A DNA stretch of 64,000 bases, taken from Phytophthora sp. 'mugwort' (lineage: Eukaryota; Oomycota; Peronosporomycetes; Peronosporales; Peronosporaceae). The number at the start of each line of letters is the position of its first letter. Within the stretch, counting starts at the first letter, position 1. Both the position numbers and the translations under genes were made by a program. Where the stretch lies: the NCBI GenBank assembly GCA_033558025.1, contig JAUCEF010000018.1:3844001-3908000 (forward strand). The letters run 5' to 3'. A model generated the notes under the pieces. It searched no databases and was not told the origin of the DNA. It saw nothing but the letters and a program-made list of their open reading frames with translations. Below, one piece after another: positions 54,226 through 64,000 of this stretch.

Positions 54226-57200
54226 AACCCCCCCCCCCCGTTCCCAACGTCGTAAGTTACGACTTAGAAAAGGGCACACGTCGTAAGTTACGGCTTAGTT
54301 TACCGCTTAGTATAGGAGTTGGCTCGGAAAAAGGTTTCATTAGTTTAATCAAGTCAAATCTTGAATAAAATTATGAGGGTTTTGGGAAAAGTAAAAAAAG
54401 GGGACATGGAGTAAAAAATAGGAATGGGTTGCGACCGGATGGGAAAAAAAGAAAGATGGGATTTGATTGAGTGGTTCCGGTCTCACTTTCGAATTTGCTG
54501 GATGGTACACATCCGGTCCAGCGACCAAACCAAGGAGTCGGCAGTCGCCTTTGCCGCTCGTGACATTGATTTCAAGCACCTCTGGCGGCAGCTAAAGTCG
54601 AGAGGGTGGAAGAGCAGGCGGCCTTCAGGCCTATCAAACGAGTGGAGCTATATCTCCCCGGACAGACAAGCATTTATTCGTTCGTATAGTATTATCTACC
54701 AATTACTAAATTATAAATTCGAACTAATACGTTTTGTCATGACAGGTGAAGACGATGTGGTTGATATGCAATAACGAGTGGATTGTCTACAGAGCAGGAT
54801 GTGAGAGATGAAGAGAAGGACGTGGCGAGCAGTGCAGCTGGGGCAAAAAACCGCTGATAGCGCGCCGGATAGGCCGATGACGGCTTCCCGGATCGATACG
54901 CCCGTCGCGCTGTCTGTTAACACGCTGACAGATCTGTTAGGCTCGGTTAGCGACCGAGAGTCCGATCCAGACAGATCAAGAAGGACATGTTATTGATGCA
55001 TTCCAGCTGTTACTATCTGGAGCAGAGTCCGACGTGACCGACTGTGTTGTCAACGAATCTTTCGAAGAGAGCGATGATGGCGTCGAAAGAGGCGACAACG
55101 ATGCTGCAATCGTTTTGCCAGCTGACGACTGAATGTGCTGTCTAGTGGCGATCTTTCTGAAGATTATGAAGCAGTGAATTCTAGTGGAAGTGAGGAGAGT
55201 GATAACGCCGCCGATGATGCAATCGAGCGACGTGAGTTTCCTGATGCGAATGTTCTGGCTGATGAAAAGGTAGCGCACATGGGTGACATTTTCATCCAGT
55301 CTTTGGGTGGAAGTTTAATTCTTGCAGACATTGACAAGGACGCACTTCGGCATTTTGCATTGGGGCCCTTGTCGTCCAATTCGAGGCGACAGCGAACAAG
55401 TATCTGAACCTATGTCACGATGTAGCAGTACCAAGTTTTGAGTTGCAGGAGATGGCAGACTCACCTATTATGTTGTTTTTCTACTTTTTGCCTAAGTCGC
55501 TGTGGAAGCACATTACCAAGGAAACCGACAGATACAAGAAGCAGACGACTAATGCAAGAGCCAAGCGTATGCTCGCTAGTCAAAGAAAGCGGCAGACAGC
55601 GACACCTGAGACGATTAAGCAGATCGAGAGGCGATTGCGTGGAGAGCCCAAGTATAAAGTGCAAGAGCTGCTGCACGTGATTGGATTGCTTGTGGCTAGT
55701 ATGCTGAACCCGTTAACGAGCAGGTTTTCGCGACACTGGGCTATGACTTCTGATGGTGCATTACCTGCAGGTACTTTTGGCAAGTACATGCCCCGCAACC
55801 GCTGTACTTCTATTCTGCGAGACATGCATTTCGTAAACAATGAGGCCCCTCGAATTTGTGACAAATTGTGGAAGTTGCGTCCAGTAGTGGACGTATTTCA
55901 GAAGCAGTTTCTTTCGGGCTGGTCGCTACCCAGTCACTTTCATTCGACGAAGGGGAGCTATCCGCTACTCCAAGCGGAACACCACGCGAATGGTTTATGC
56001 CATATAAACCGCATCATTATGGCACAAAGATGTTCATGGTGTGCGGCTCAGTCACCGCATACTGCCACCGGTACGTTTTTTGTACATTTTAAAGTCGTAA
56101 GTTTGACTTGTGTATTTGCAGTGTGTTTGACAACGTCGTATGTTACAGTTTTGAAGTTTATGTAGGCAAAAGAGAACAAGAAGACACTAATGTACAAGCA
56201 ATTGACAACAAGTCTGGTGCTGCTGCAGTCGTTAGGAACATGAACATTGTTCCTGGCGATCAGCAGCAGAGTTTTCCCTTGGTGGGCATTGACCGTTTCT
56301 ATTCCTCGGTGGCCTTAGCCATACAGCTTCTTTCTATGGGCATATACGTTCTTGGCACTATCATGACAGACCGGCTTGGTTTTGACAAGCGGATGTGGAG
56401 AAGGGCAGACACGGCCGCGGGGCATTGAGTGTGGATCGTTTACTTTCTCACGCTCCGTCGCCGTACCAACAATGGTGGCGTGCCATTGGTGGGACCGGAA
56501 GCCGGCGCACTACCTGGCTACCGGTCCTGCCATGGCCGAAGATTCTATTCGCTGAAATTGGAAGGGGCAGGCGTCAATCTGTTCCAGTGCCCAAAGTCAG
56601 TCACCGACAACGAGCGCTGGATGGGCTGAGTTGACGTCCACGATCAACTCCGCCTCCAGGTTTATTCGGCGCAGACATATTTGCGATTCCAGAAATGCTA
56701 TAAAGCACTGTTTATGGGATTGTGAATCTGAATCTGGCGCTGGTAGACGCCTACATTACGCACAAGTCTACCTCCGCGATCAAGCGGCTGGTGCCCAAGG
56801 ATCAAGGGGAGTGGTACGCGCTTCTTCATAAGCAGCTATGCAGCTAACCGCGGAGGACTTCTTTGACGCAAGCACGAATTCCACCCCTACCAAATCCCAC
56901 AAGCGCCGCCGTCTTACCGGATACAAGCACATCCAGTTCGATAACTGGGTGACTGTGTCCGGTATTCAAAAGCGTAGGCAGCGCGCTTGCAAAGTGTGCG
57001 CGCTGCTGCGAGGTGGTCGCACGAAATCCTACCAGACTACTCATTACTGCGAGGATTGCTCGCATCCTGATGCAAAGTGTTTTCTTTGCCCGAAGGCGCG
57101 GCGCACGTATGGCGGCGTACTAAAAACGTGCTACCAGATATGGCACGAGGACTTCGGCAGTGGCTCTGCATCCCAGTGTCGCTAGGAAAGCGTGTCGTGC

Positions 57201-57625
57201 TGCGTCGCTCGGGAAATATTGGGAAATGCAAGCCGAACCGCCGTGAGCTGGTGCAGGACCAAGCAAGTGATGACGCTGACAACGAGGGTGACGTAGAGCA
57301 AAAACAAGCGAGATACTGATACTTTTATAGAAAATGATTGAATACGCATCGACAATGTGCCGTTTTTGCTATCTTTACGTCTGACTTACTTGCGATCGGG
57401 CATATGTTGTGACTCAAGGCAAAGCTTTGTTTAGCCACATGCTTTTTAAAGTCGTAAGTGACAGATTCTGAGATCGCTTCGGATGTTAATGTCGTAAAAC
57501 TTACGACCTAAATCTGATAAATTTCTACTATTCTATACATTCATTTTGTTCTCTCCTCGCGTGGATACTGCATCACCATACAAACATCTATATTAAAAAG
57601 AAGTCGTAAGATACAACGAAAAATA
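54226..57625 (+). mobile_element. PiggyBac-type transposon (approximate limits)
   Basis: A decayed PiggyBac transposase gene is flanked by copies of a GTCGTAAGT motif: 54249-54298 (GTCGTAAGTTACG twice), 57450-57615 (three copies, one as GTCGTAAAACTTACGAC). The left edge reads TTAA followed by a run of 12 C (54225-54240); TTAA is the PiggyBac target and CCC the usual start of its ends. No matching GGG-TTAA right end was found, so the right limit is a guess. A further internal GTCGTAAGT sits in what looks like an intron at 56094. Confidence 0.6.
54424..57184 (+). pseudogene. PiggyBac (DDE_Tnp_1_7) transposase
   Basis: Pieces in order: N-terminal FKHLWRQLKSRGWKSRRPSG (about 54565-54620); acidic linker (55135-55330); core start MLFFYFLPKSLWKHITKETD (about 55470), VIGLLVASMLNPLTSRFSRH, AGTFGKYMPRNRCTSILRDM, WKLRPVVDVFQKQFLSG, then after a frameshift at about 55925 SFDEGELSATPSGTPREWF (first catalytic Asp region) and KPHHYGTKMFMVCGSVTAYC; a likely intron 56071-56128; NKSGAAAVVRNMNIVPGDQQ, LVGIDRFYSSVALAIQLLSM (second Asp); degraded third region to 56830; and a C-terminal Cys-rich finger ACKVCALLRGGRTKSYQTTH, CEDCSHPDAKCFLCPKA (56980-57100). 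The finger is typical of PiggyBac and binds the ends. Several shifts and stops inactivate it. Confidence 0.82.
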
Positions 57626-58220
57626 AGCCGTTCCTGCGGATTTTCTGGTAACAGAGGAGTTAGGGTTGCAAGGATGTCGTTCTTGCATCTATTGACTCGA
57701 AATATTATCACATCATACCAGGAGAACCTGTTAAATAAGCTCTCGAATCTGGTGTTGAATATACGTTAGAATCACGATAACTGGGCTTCCAAAATTCTAA
57801 GAAGGGGGGGGGGGGGCATAGAGATTTTGCTGAGGCTACTTCGGCCAAGTCGGACCCTTCGATTTTATCTCTTTCGAGTACTGCATCTTCTAGCCTGTCG
57901 CGGTGATGGGCTCGAGGGGGAGAAGAAGATGTATACAGTAAAAAATAGCATTCCTAAGTGTGGTCGGCTCTTAAATACTACTACTACTAGTAGACGCGAG
58001 GCAGAGAATCGATGCCATGATGTTAGACAAAATCGTCGCCTACAATGAAGAAAGAATTATGCAATGTATGTATCATTGGGCGACGAGTACACGGACCCAA
58101 TGGCAAGAAATCGTGGCTTGAATGAAAATGAAATGAACCTCTGATAAAAACAAGGGTAAAAATACAGCTTTTCACAAGGCTCACTACTGCTGACACGGTA
58201 TATAAACTAATGCTCGTCGC
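57190..58220. other. No gene; PiggyBac right arm and intergenic DNA
   Basis: Holds the GTCGTAAGT-type motifs to about 57615, then AT-rich DNA, a run of 13 G at about 57806-57818 and a short (CTA)n stretch near 57978. No coding signal. Confidence 0.5.
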
Positions 58221-58221
58221 C

Positions 58222-59341
58222 CTATTTCGTTGCCGCGTCGGCAACGTATGCTGGGAACGAGTTGTAGCCCTCGAGACCCTTGTTGGTGTTCCAGTAGAAC
58301 TCATACGCCAACGGCTCAGCCAGCGGCCAGTCGTTGCGGAAGCGTGCAGGAAGTTCTGGGTTCACGAGGAACGCGCGGCTGAAGCCCACGAGGTCGGCCA
58401 CTCCAGCATGCAGCACACCCTCAGCCTGGTCGCACGTGTAGCTGCATGTGGCCATGACATGACCCTTGAACCGCGTCTTCAACTCGAACAGGATGAAGAC
58501 GCGGCTCTTGTCGGAGCGTCAAACCCAAAGCCGTCGTGTGTGGCGAGGTACGCGAGTCCGATCTTTCCGAGCTCCGAGATGGCGTACGAGAACGTTTCAT
58601 AGGTATCCTCGCTTCCCATGCCCCCAAACACGCCGTTGGGTGCCAGACGGACACCCACGGGGTTCGCGGGGTACACAGTGGTGACTGCGTCGATGGTCTC
58701 ACGCAGAAAGCGAAACCGGTTCTCAACAGACCCGCCATACCGATCCGAGCGCTTGTTGATGCTAGATCGCAAGAACTCATCAATGAGGTATCCGCCAGCG
58801 CCGTGGAACTCAAATCCTGCGGCCGTGACACGCTCGGAGCACTTGCGATAGTCTTCCACAACCTGCTTCACCTCGTCCAGTGTCATAGCGCGGGTAGTAG
58901 GGAAGCCCGTAGGGTTTCCTTGGGTATCGTGTGTGCGTCCCTCGGCGTAGCAGGACGAGGAGCACGAGACTACCTGCTGCTCGGGTGGGAGGATGGGTGT
59001 GACTGACGACCCATGTGCCAGAGCTGCAGGAACATCTTGTCACCTTTAATGTGCACTGCATCGACGACCTTGCGCCAACCCTCCTGCTGCGCGTTCGAAT
59101 ATAGTGCCGGTGCGCCGTACCAGCCATAGGCCTGTTCAGACACGGAACAGCCCTCCGACACGATGAGACTGGCGGACGCGCGCTGGGCGTAGTATTCGGC
59201 GTTCTCGGCCGTTGGCACACGGATTTCGATATCGGAGCGAGAGCGCGTGCAAGGTCCGAAGCCGATGCGGTTCGTCAGGTTCAGTTCCGGGGCAAACTCA
59301 ATCGGCGAGAAGAGCTTGTAGTCGTCAAGGTTGGCGGACAT
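58222..59341 (-). pseudogene. Old Yellow Enzyme (OPR-type) flavin oxidoreductase, two frameshifts
   Basis: Starts MSANLDDYKLFSPIEFAPEL at 59341 and ends at 58222, about 370 residues, the usual length of Old Yellow Enzyme / 12-oxophytodienoate reductase proteins that bind FMN and reduce alkenes of enones with NADPH. Blocks: LTNRIGFGPCTRSR, YYAQRASASLIVSEGCSVS, MFLQLWHMGRQSHP, then frameshift near 58980; GFEFHGAGGYLIDEFL, INKRSDRYGGSVENRFRF, VGVRLAPNGVFGG, GLAYLATHDGFGFD, second frameshift near 58505; KGHVMATCSYTCDQAEGVLH and ADLVGFSRAFLVNPELPARF. Everything else is clean, so the shifts may be recent or assembly errors. The substrate-binding His-x-x-Asn reads H-G-A-G: Asn is Gly, which is odd for a working enzyme. 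An Inr-like element lies upstream. Confidence 0.85.
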
Positions 59342-59400
59342 TCTGGTCGATGTTGTGGCGTTTGCCTTGGGTGGTAAGTTGGTTGTTGTGGTTCGATGCG

Positions 59401-59416
59401 AATCGAAAAGTGAGCA
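59401..59416 (-). promoter_or_regulatory. Initiator-like core promoter element of the OYE gene
   Basis: On the minus strand GCTCACTTTTCGATT lies about 60-75 bases before the ATG at 59341, close to the GCTCACTTTCGTTT before hydrolase copy 1. Confidence 0.45.
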
Positions 59417-59419
59417 GAG

Positions 59420-60120
59420 TTCATTTCGAAGCAAAGCAGGCGTCGCTGACGACGGACAAGGTGTAAATATAGTCGCTACAATGGCGAATGACACATGGGG
59501 TATACCATTGTATTGACGACCGTCTCATGGATAGCCGGAGACGCGAAATGCCGAAGCGTCGTAACTATTCATGCGTAAGCTTTTGTGACTTATCCCTTCA
59601 GTCTGTTGTTTATGATCGATTACCAGCCGTACTGTAGACAGTTGGCACATGGAAGTTGCCATTAAGATTAATTTCCCGTAAGTAGTCTATTCTGGAACGA
59701 ATACGGCAGAAAACTCCATATTTGTAAAGCTCTTCTTGTAGGTTCGGTAGATTTTTTCTGCGTCGTATACGGGTCGGATCGAGATTTTATATATATAGCA
59801 CTTAAACTTCATCACGTTGCTATGTATCACTTTCTTGATCCGCTTAGGCATTTGGGAGAATGCAATATCGCTCGCCGTCATTGGTACTTGTCCAAAGGTG
59901 AAGCAACTTGGTTTTCAAGTCTTTAATGTTTGCTACAAAACAGTCGATCCGCATCAATAAAATAATTAGCATATCGTATTTGGCTGCGTTCATTGGCGGA
60001 ATCCTAACGTAAATGCGTGCGAGACAGCGAAACCTTCCGCGCACTCTTACATAACCGGCCATTTGCAACCGATGTTTTATTTCCAGCGGAAGCTGCAACC
60101 TCATTGGTTCAGCGCAAATT
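59420..60120. other. No recognisable gene
   Basis: Short frames only (59687-59881, 59844-60104, minus), without motifs. Confidence 0.5.
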
Positions 60121-60279
60121 TTGTTGATAGTTCCAGCCTCCGCGGTCCTGATACCCCTACTTTTGCCTCAGTGCAGGCTGCTACAATTGTTGCACAGAGC
60201 GTTTTGTATTGTCACTGGGGCGTGCAACCCAAAAGACAGTAATTGGCTATGCCCATCATGTTGCAAAATAGCACGTCAC

Positions 60280-62843
60280 ATAACGCAAAGTGCGACGTGG
60301 AACGCAGGAACAAAGCGTGCAAAGAGATACAAGTCGATCCTGTGCGAGTTCATGGCTTTCAAGGCGGGCCACGCCTTCTCTACAGACACCCGCTTTAGCC
60401 AGGAAACACTGCTCGGTGTCATCCTTGACGATGTGTGCCACTGAATGATTCTCGAGATTTCGGCGAGCCACAGCCTTCAGACGATGTTAAGCCCGTCAAC
60501 GCGCGAGCATCGACGCTGGCGTATGCCAAGAAAGCGATTTCCTCCTTCATGCCGCGGCGCACGCTTCCCTGGGATCCTATTCGAAAAGAGGGTAACCCAA
60601 CCCGCTCGAAGCTGTGAACGCAGTGATCAAGAGGGTGAAGCGCAGTGAGGTTCGCCGAGAAGGAGTGCAGTCGGCTGCTAGGCGTTCAATCGAGTATGAA
60701 GAGTTCATCAACTTGCTCGAGCAAGTCAGCACTCGAAGCGACAAGGGGATCTAAAGTACTCCGTTAGTGCTGTGTTCACCATGGCATCTTAATAATAATA
60801 GGTGAGGTATATTGTGTTACTGAGTCTACAATAGACATGAGCTCTAATATCTATTCTACTCGGGGAAAGTCATCCCGAGCAGTCTTACGGGCCTCTTGCC
60901 CCTCATCTGTCTTCTCCATTTTCGGTGTTGATGTCTCCTCTGCTTTTTGCATACCAATGCTGCATGTCTCCTCCTCGTAGTGACTCCAACCTCTTGTGTA
61001 ATATATGCTGCAATTCCCGTACTTCGAAGGCTACCATGGTGCTGCGCTTGCCATTCATTGCATAGTTGGCAAGCCAATCCGCCATTTTGTTGTGTCTGCG
61101 ATAGTAGTGCCTCCAGCTAGCCACTCCACAGAGATCCGCTAAACGTCTGGATTCCTGGTACCAGTACTGCGGTTTCCGCGCCTTTGGTTTCTTCCTCGCA
61201 CGCATCAATCGTAAATCATTGCACTATCCCCAACTACGTGAATACCGGTCCACTCCTTTTCATGGGGGTGTAGCAGTAATCTGTGCAATACCACAATCTC
61301 TGCCACATTGTTGGCCATCCTTTGGTTCCCTAGGGCGGTTGTTGCCGTCCACTTGATTGTGCTGTCGTCACGATTGCCATTGCGCTCAATGACGACACTC
61401 CCGGCCCCACCCGGACCAGGTTTCGCTCGATAATGCAGTGGCATCTTATCGGACGCATCGTTGATATGATGAAGCTGAAGTTTGATAGTCTGACATGCAA
61501 CCCCCACCATCCCGGAAGTTTGATCTGCCAGCTGCGCTGGTCGAAAAGCATTTCGGAGGAGCACGAAGCACCAGAGCAGATTGTCCTCGGCAATATGGAT
61601 CCTCGCGTATGACCCTTACTTAATCTAGCCGTCCACGTGGAGATGACCGGCGCCGACTCGGCCTACATGTTTTTCAACCCTCAAGATGGTTACCGAATCA
61701 TTCATCGCTTTCTGCAGGCGGTACTTGATGGGTCGGATTTTCACAAGCTGAAGGCGGGCAACTTGGGCACGCACAGCTTGCGCAAGGGCGCAGCAACGTA
61801 TGGTAGTCGTAGTGGCTTGTCGAAGGACTACATCAATAGACGAGGAAGGTGGCGCACGCGAAAAAAGTGTCGTTGATGTGTACATCGACAACACCCAACC
61901 GTATCCAGACGCTGTTACCGCTGGTGCATTGGCTGGACCATTGGGGCCGTGCCGCTACGCTGTGAAGAACGGTATGCAAGTAGTTACGGAGAACCTACTT
62001 GTAAATCAAATTGGAGCGGTAATCACGGAAGCAATGGGAAAGAAATCTCGCGGGTGCTCGCGCTCCCTTTGCTATGGGCTGCATTAGCGCCACAAGGAGC
62101 GTTCGACTACGAGCTTCTACCGGAAACGCTCCAGCAGCGCATTATCCGCGCGTTTGTCAGTGCTGGTGAGGACACGGCGGTAAATCCTGTCGAGCGCGTG
62201 CCTCTTTACGTTGTTGGTGCCCAGCTACAGCTGGTGGAGATTCGAGACTCTGCGACTAGGGGCGAAGCACCCGAAAGTGATCAGCCTCCAAAGCGTTGGT
62301 AGCGACAGCACGCGCAAAGGGTTCGCGGCGATCCATTCTCAGTTGTTTGCTATGCAGCGTCAAAGCGCTAACGTGCTCAATAAAGTGCTTTGCCTGCGTA
62401 CAGATACCCAACGTGAACGCCAAAAGGTTCTGTCGGTACTGCGCCGCATTGCATTGCAGCCTGTAGCTCGCGTAGTGCAGCCTTAGCTCGCTACAGATGC
62501 CGACAGAGATGCAGATCATGCTGCTGTTCAAGTCATCAGTCGTGCGAAGCTGTCAAAGCGGCCGAAAGATCTGTACGGGCTGTGGAGAGAATATGAGTTC
62601 GGAGTTAGCAACTTGAAGCCAGCCAGAGACTTCACTGCAGCTGAGCGTGGCGCGAACAAGTCGCATACCGACGAAAGGTATTCTGGGATGCTGTCACGGG
62701 CATGGGTTACCAGTGATGCTGTCATTGATAATATCTACACTGTGTATGGGAGGCAGCTTTCGGTGACGGCAATTCTTGTAGCTTTTCGCCACGACAAGCA
62801 GCGAGGTGGTAACCCTGGCTCCTCGTGTAGTTTAGGCGAGTAG
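60280..62843 (+). pseudogene. Crypton tyrosine recombinase, split by a LINE fragment
   Basis: Left half (60280-60754): RYKSILCEFMAFKAGHAFST, ASTLAYAKKAISSFMPRR, WDPIRKEGNPTRSK, RVKRSEVRREGVQSAARRSI. Right half (61625-62843): YRIIHRFLQAVLDGSDFHKL, NLGTHSLRKGAATYGSRSGL, INRRGRWRTRKK, VDVYIDNTQPYPDAVTAGAL with the H-x-x-R and Tyr of tyrosine recombinases, then a C-terminal DNA-binding part resembling GCR1_C (RPKDLYGLWREYEFGVSN, KPARDFTAAERGANKSHTDE, VYGRQLSVTAILVAFRHDK). Cryptons move by recombination through a circular DNA and lack terminal inverted repeats. The middle of the protein is missing or lies in the deleted stretch beside the LINE. Stops and shifts occur at about 60440, 61870, 62090 and 62485. 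Confidence 0.8.
60794..61618 (-). mobile_element. 5'-truncated LINE with RNase H domain
   Basis: On the minus strand: KPGPGGAGSVVIERNG, GNQRMANNVAEIVVLHRLLL, GIHVVGDSAMIYD, then a shift, RHNKMADWLAN and YAMNGKRSTMVAFEVREL. These are the RNase H blocks (G-G-A-G-x-(V/I), N-N-x-A-E, G-D-S, H-N-x-x-A-D-x-L-A-N) found at the end of several non-LTR retrotransposon clades. The 3' end (at 60794-60802) is a short TAT/ATT-repeat tail. CTTAAT occurs directly at both borders (60788-60793 and 61619-61624), a possible target duplication. A truncated 5' end is normal for LINE copies. Confidence 0.65.
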
Positions 62844-62849
62844 TCGACT

Positions 62850-63060
62850 AGTTTACGCCAATCGAATCGCAGTTGCACACCATGTTGCACACGAGGTCGA
62901 TATTTATACAATATGATGCAACCTCGAAAAAAATAACAGCAATCCAGTAATTACTATATTGTTGTGGTACAATTATTTAGTATTGGGTCTTCAGAAAGTC
63001 AATATAATGTGATATTGTACATATAATACCAGTACAATACCGGTTTAGAGCGATTTTGTG
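62850..63060. other. No gene; AT-rich spacer
   Basis: Short spacer between Crypton and hAT coding regions; may contain the hAT left terminal repeat, which I could not confirm without the right end. Confidence 0.4.
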
Positions 63061-63109
63061 GCTTCGACCAGTCGTTAGAACGACTAGTGGACAACCCAGC
63101 AGTCTAATA

Positions 63110-64000
63110 AAGCTTCTCTTCATTCTCCAATTCGACAAGATGGCCCCAACCGTGAAACCTGCGCATTCTTCTACGAGGACAAAGGTTATCGCTGGCAGCT
63201 TTGCGGTGCCTGTCACAAGCAGCAAGTCGGCTCTGAGTACAGCAACCTGCTGTCCTACCTCAACTCCACGCACCATGACTTCGAGAAGACCTACCGGGCG
63301 CTGGTGGATAAGGACGCTCTTTCTAGCTTTGTTTTCGTCTCTGGGGAGGCTCAGCATCGGTACCAGCGGCTGCAGTGGGTGGTGGAGAGAAACATGACGA
63401 TCTAGGAGGTTGACGACCCCCTCACGAGGTTCATGGCATGCCGGAAGCCTGTATCGCCCAAGTCCTTGAAGTTGGACATGCAAACGTTCACGACGAACGT
63501 CAGTGAGGGTGGTTGGAAGGAACTGGGTTAATTATTTGGTGTCATGTAGGACGGGTGGACCCACGGTACTGTACACTACGCGTGTGTATCGATGGCGTGA
63601 CCTTCGTAAACGGCAAGCATCGTGAGCGACTGCTGTCACTGTCGCCTTTGGTAGACGGTCGCCAAGATGCGGAAGTCCAAATTGCCATGTTCAAGCGTGT
63701 ACTGGCTTTATAAAACAGGAACGCCTCAATGGTGGCTTTCTGGTTATTGATAATTGCGCCACCAACCGGAGAATTGCTATGCTGATGGAGTTGCCCCTGG
63801 TTGGGTGCGCGAGTCACCGCTACAACCTAGCGGCGAGCCGATTCCTGGCTGCCTACGATTCCGAGCGTGCTGCTGTCAGCAGTCTCATGATGCAGCTTCG
63901 GCACGTCAACAATGCAGCGGAATTGGCGAAGTACATTGACCTTAAATGTAAAAATCCTATTAACGGAATGTGACACGATGGTCGTCGACGTTCAAGATGG
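63110..64000 (+). pseudogene. hAT transposase, partial (runs off the right edge)
   Basis: Pieces in order: a BED-type zinc finger region with FYEDKGYRWQLCGACHKQ and YSNLLSYLNSTHHDFEKTYR (63140-63300), HRYQRLQWVVERNMTI then stop, DDPLTRFMACRKPVSPKSLK (about 63408-63470), then by shifted frames VCIDGVTFVNGKHRERLLSL (63577-63640), NCATNRRIAMLMELPLVGCA (about 63756-63815), YNLAASRFLAAYDSERAAV and NNAAELAKYIDLK (to 63970), ending with a degraded VTRWSSTF. That is the hAT N-terminal finger, spacer and first catalytic part; the conserved dimerisation end lies outside the window. At least four stops or shifts. Confidence 0.75.

Noticed and set aside
1..64000. tRNA, rRNA or classic RxLR-EER/Crinkler effector genes
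   Set aside because: None could be recognised by eye; a dedicated tRNA and effector search would be needed to exclude them.

Overview
The window looks like an oomycete nuclear genome (Phytophthora-like; species not determined). The grounds are short GT-AG introns in otherwise compact genes, an internal stretch of CCCTAAA telomere-type repeats, a GCTCACTTTCG-type initiator just upstream of two genes, and a set of transposon families common in oomycete genomes (Crypton, PiggyBac, hAT, pogo-like, Tc1-like, MULE, PIF/Harbinger, Ty1/copia and chromodomain Ty3/gypsy). These calls come from reading motifs by eye; no database was searched.

Layout. 1-34,900 is a transposon graveyard: a broken Ulp1-like (C48) protease (790-1742), a pogo-like transposase (4020-5430), a Tc1-like transposase (6500-7560, minus), then one Ty1/copia element on the minus strand stretched over 7610-26481. 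That copia is interrupted by a TA-flanked pogo-type element (8248-9022), an inverted-repeat-bounded insert (9641-10131), a chromodomain gypsy (10507-18571), a MULE fragment (18572-19480) and a PIF/Harbinger element inside its 5' LTR (23636-26347). A second Tc1-like copy (26939-27993), a MULE transposase with SWIM domain (30337-32424) and a SET-domain remnant (32686-32950) follow.

34,970-52,783 is the genic island: a tandem family of extracytoplasmic alpha/beta-hydrolase-like proteins (two intact copies, one decayed copy), a nine-exon EF-hand/WD40 protein (minus), a six-exon NAT9-like N-acetyltransferase (minus), a ten-exon TBC/Rab-GAP protein (plus) sharing a 240-bp divergent promoter region with NAT9, and a Bfr1-like coiled-coil protein (minus). 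I worked out splice sites by hand; the NAT9, TBC and WD40 models each close in frame (202, 608 and 1125 residues).

53,000-64,000 is again transposon-rich: a decayed PiggyBac (54424-57184), an Old Yellow Enzyme gene with two frameshifts (58222-59341, minus), a Crypton tyrosine recombinase split by a LINE fragment (60280-62843), and the start of a hAT transposase running off the right edge. The host genes are ordinary eukaryotic functions (protein N-terminal acetylation, Rab regulation, mRNP/ER association, secreted hydrolases) and do not form an operon or joint pathway. The most unusual signals are the telomere-type repeat inside the Harbinger transposase, the mismatched flanks of the gypsy element, the antisense reading frames inside it, and the altered active-site motifs in the hydrolase family and the Old Yellow Enzyme.
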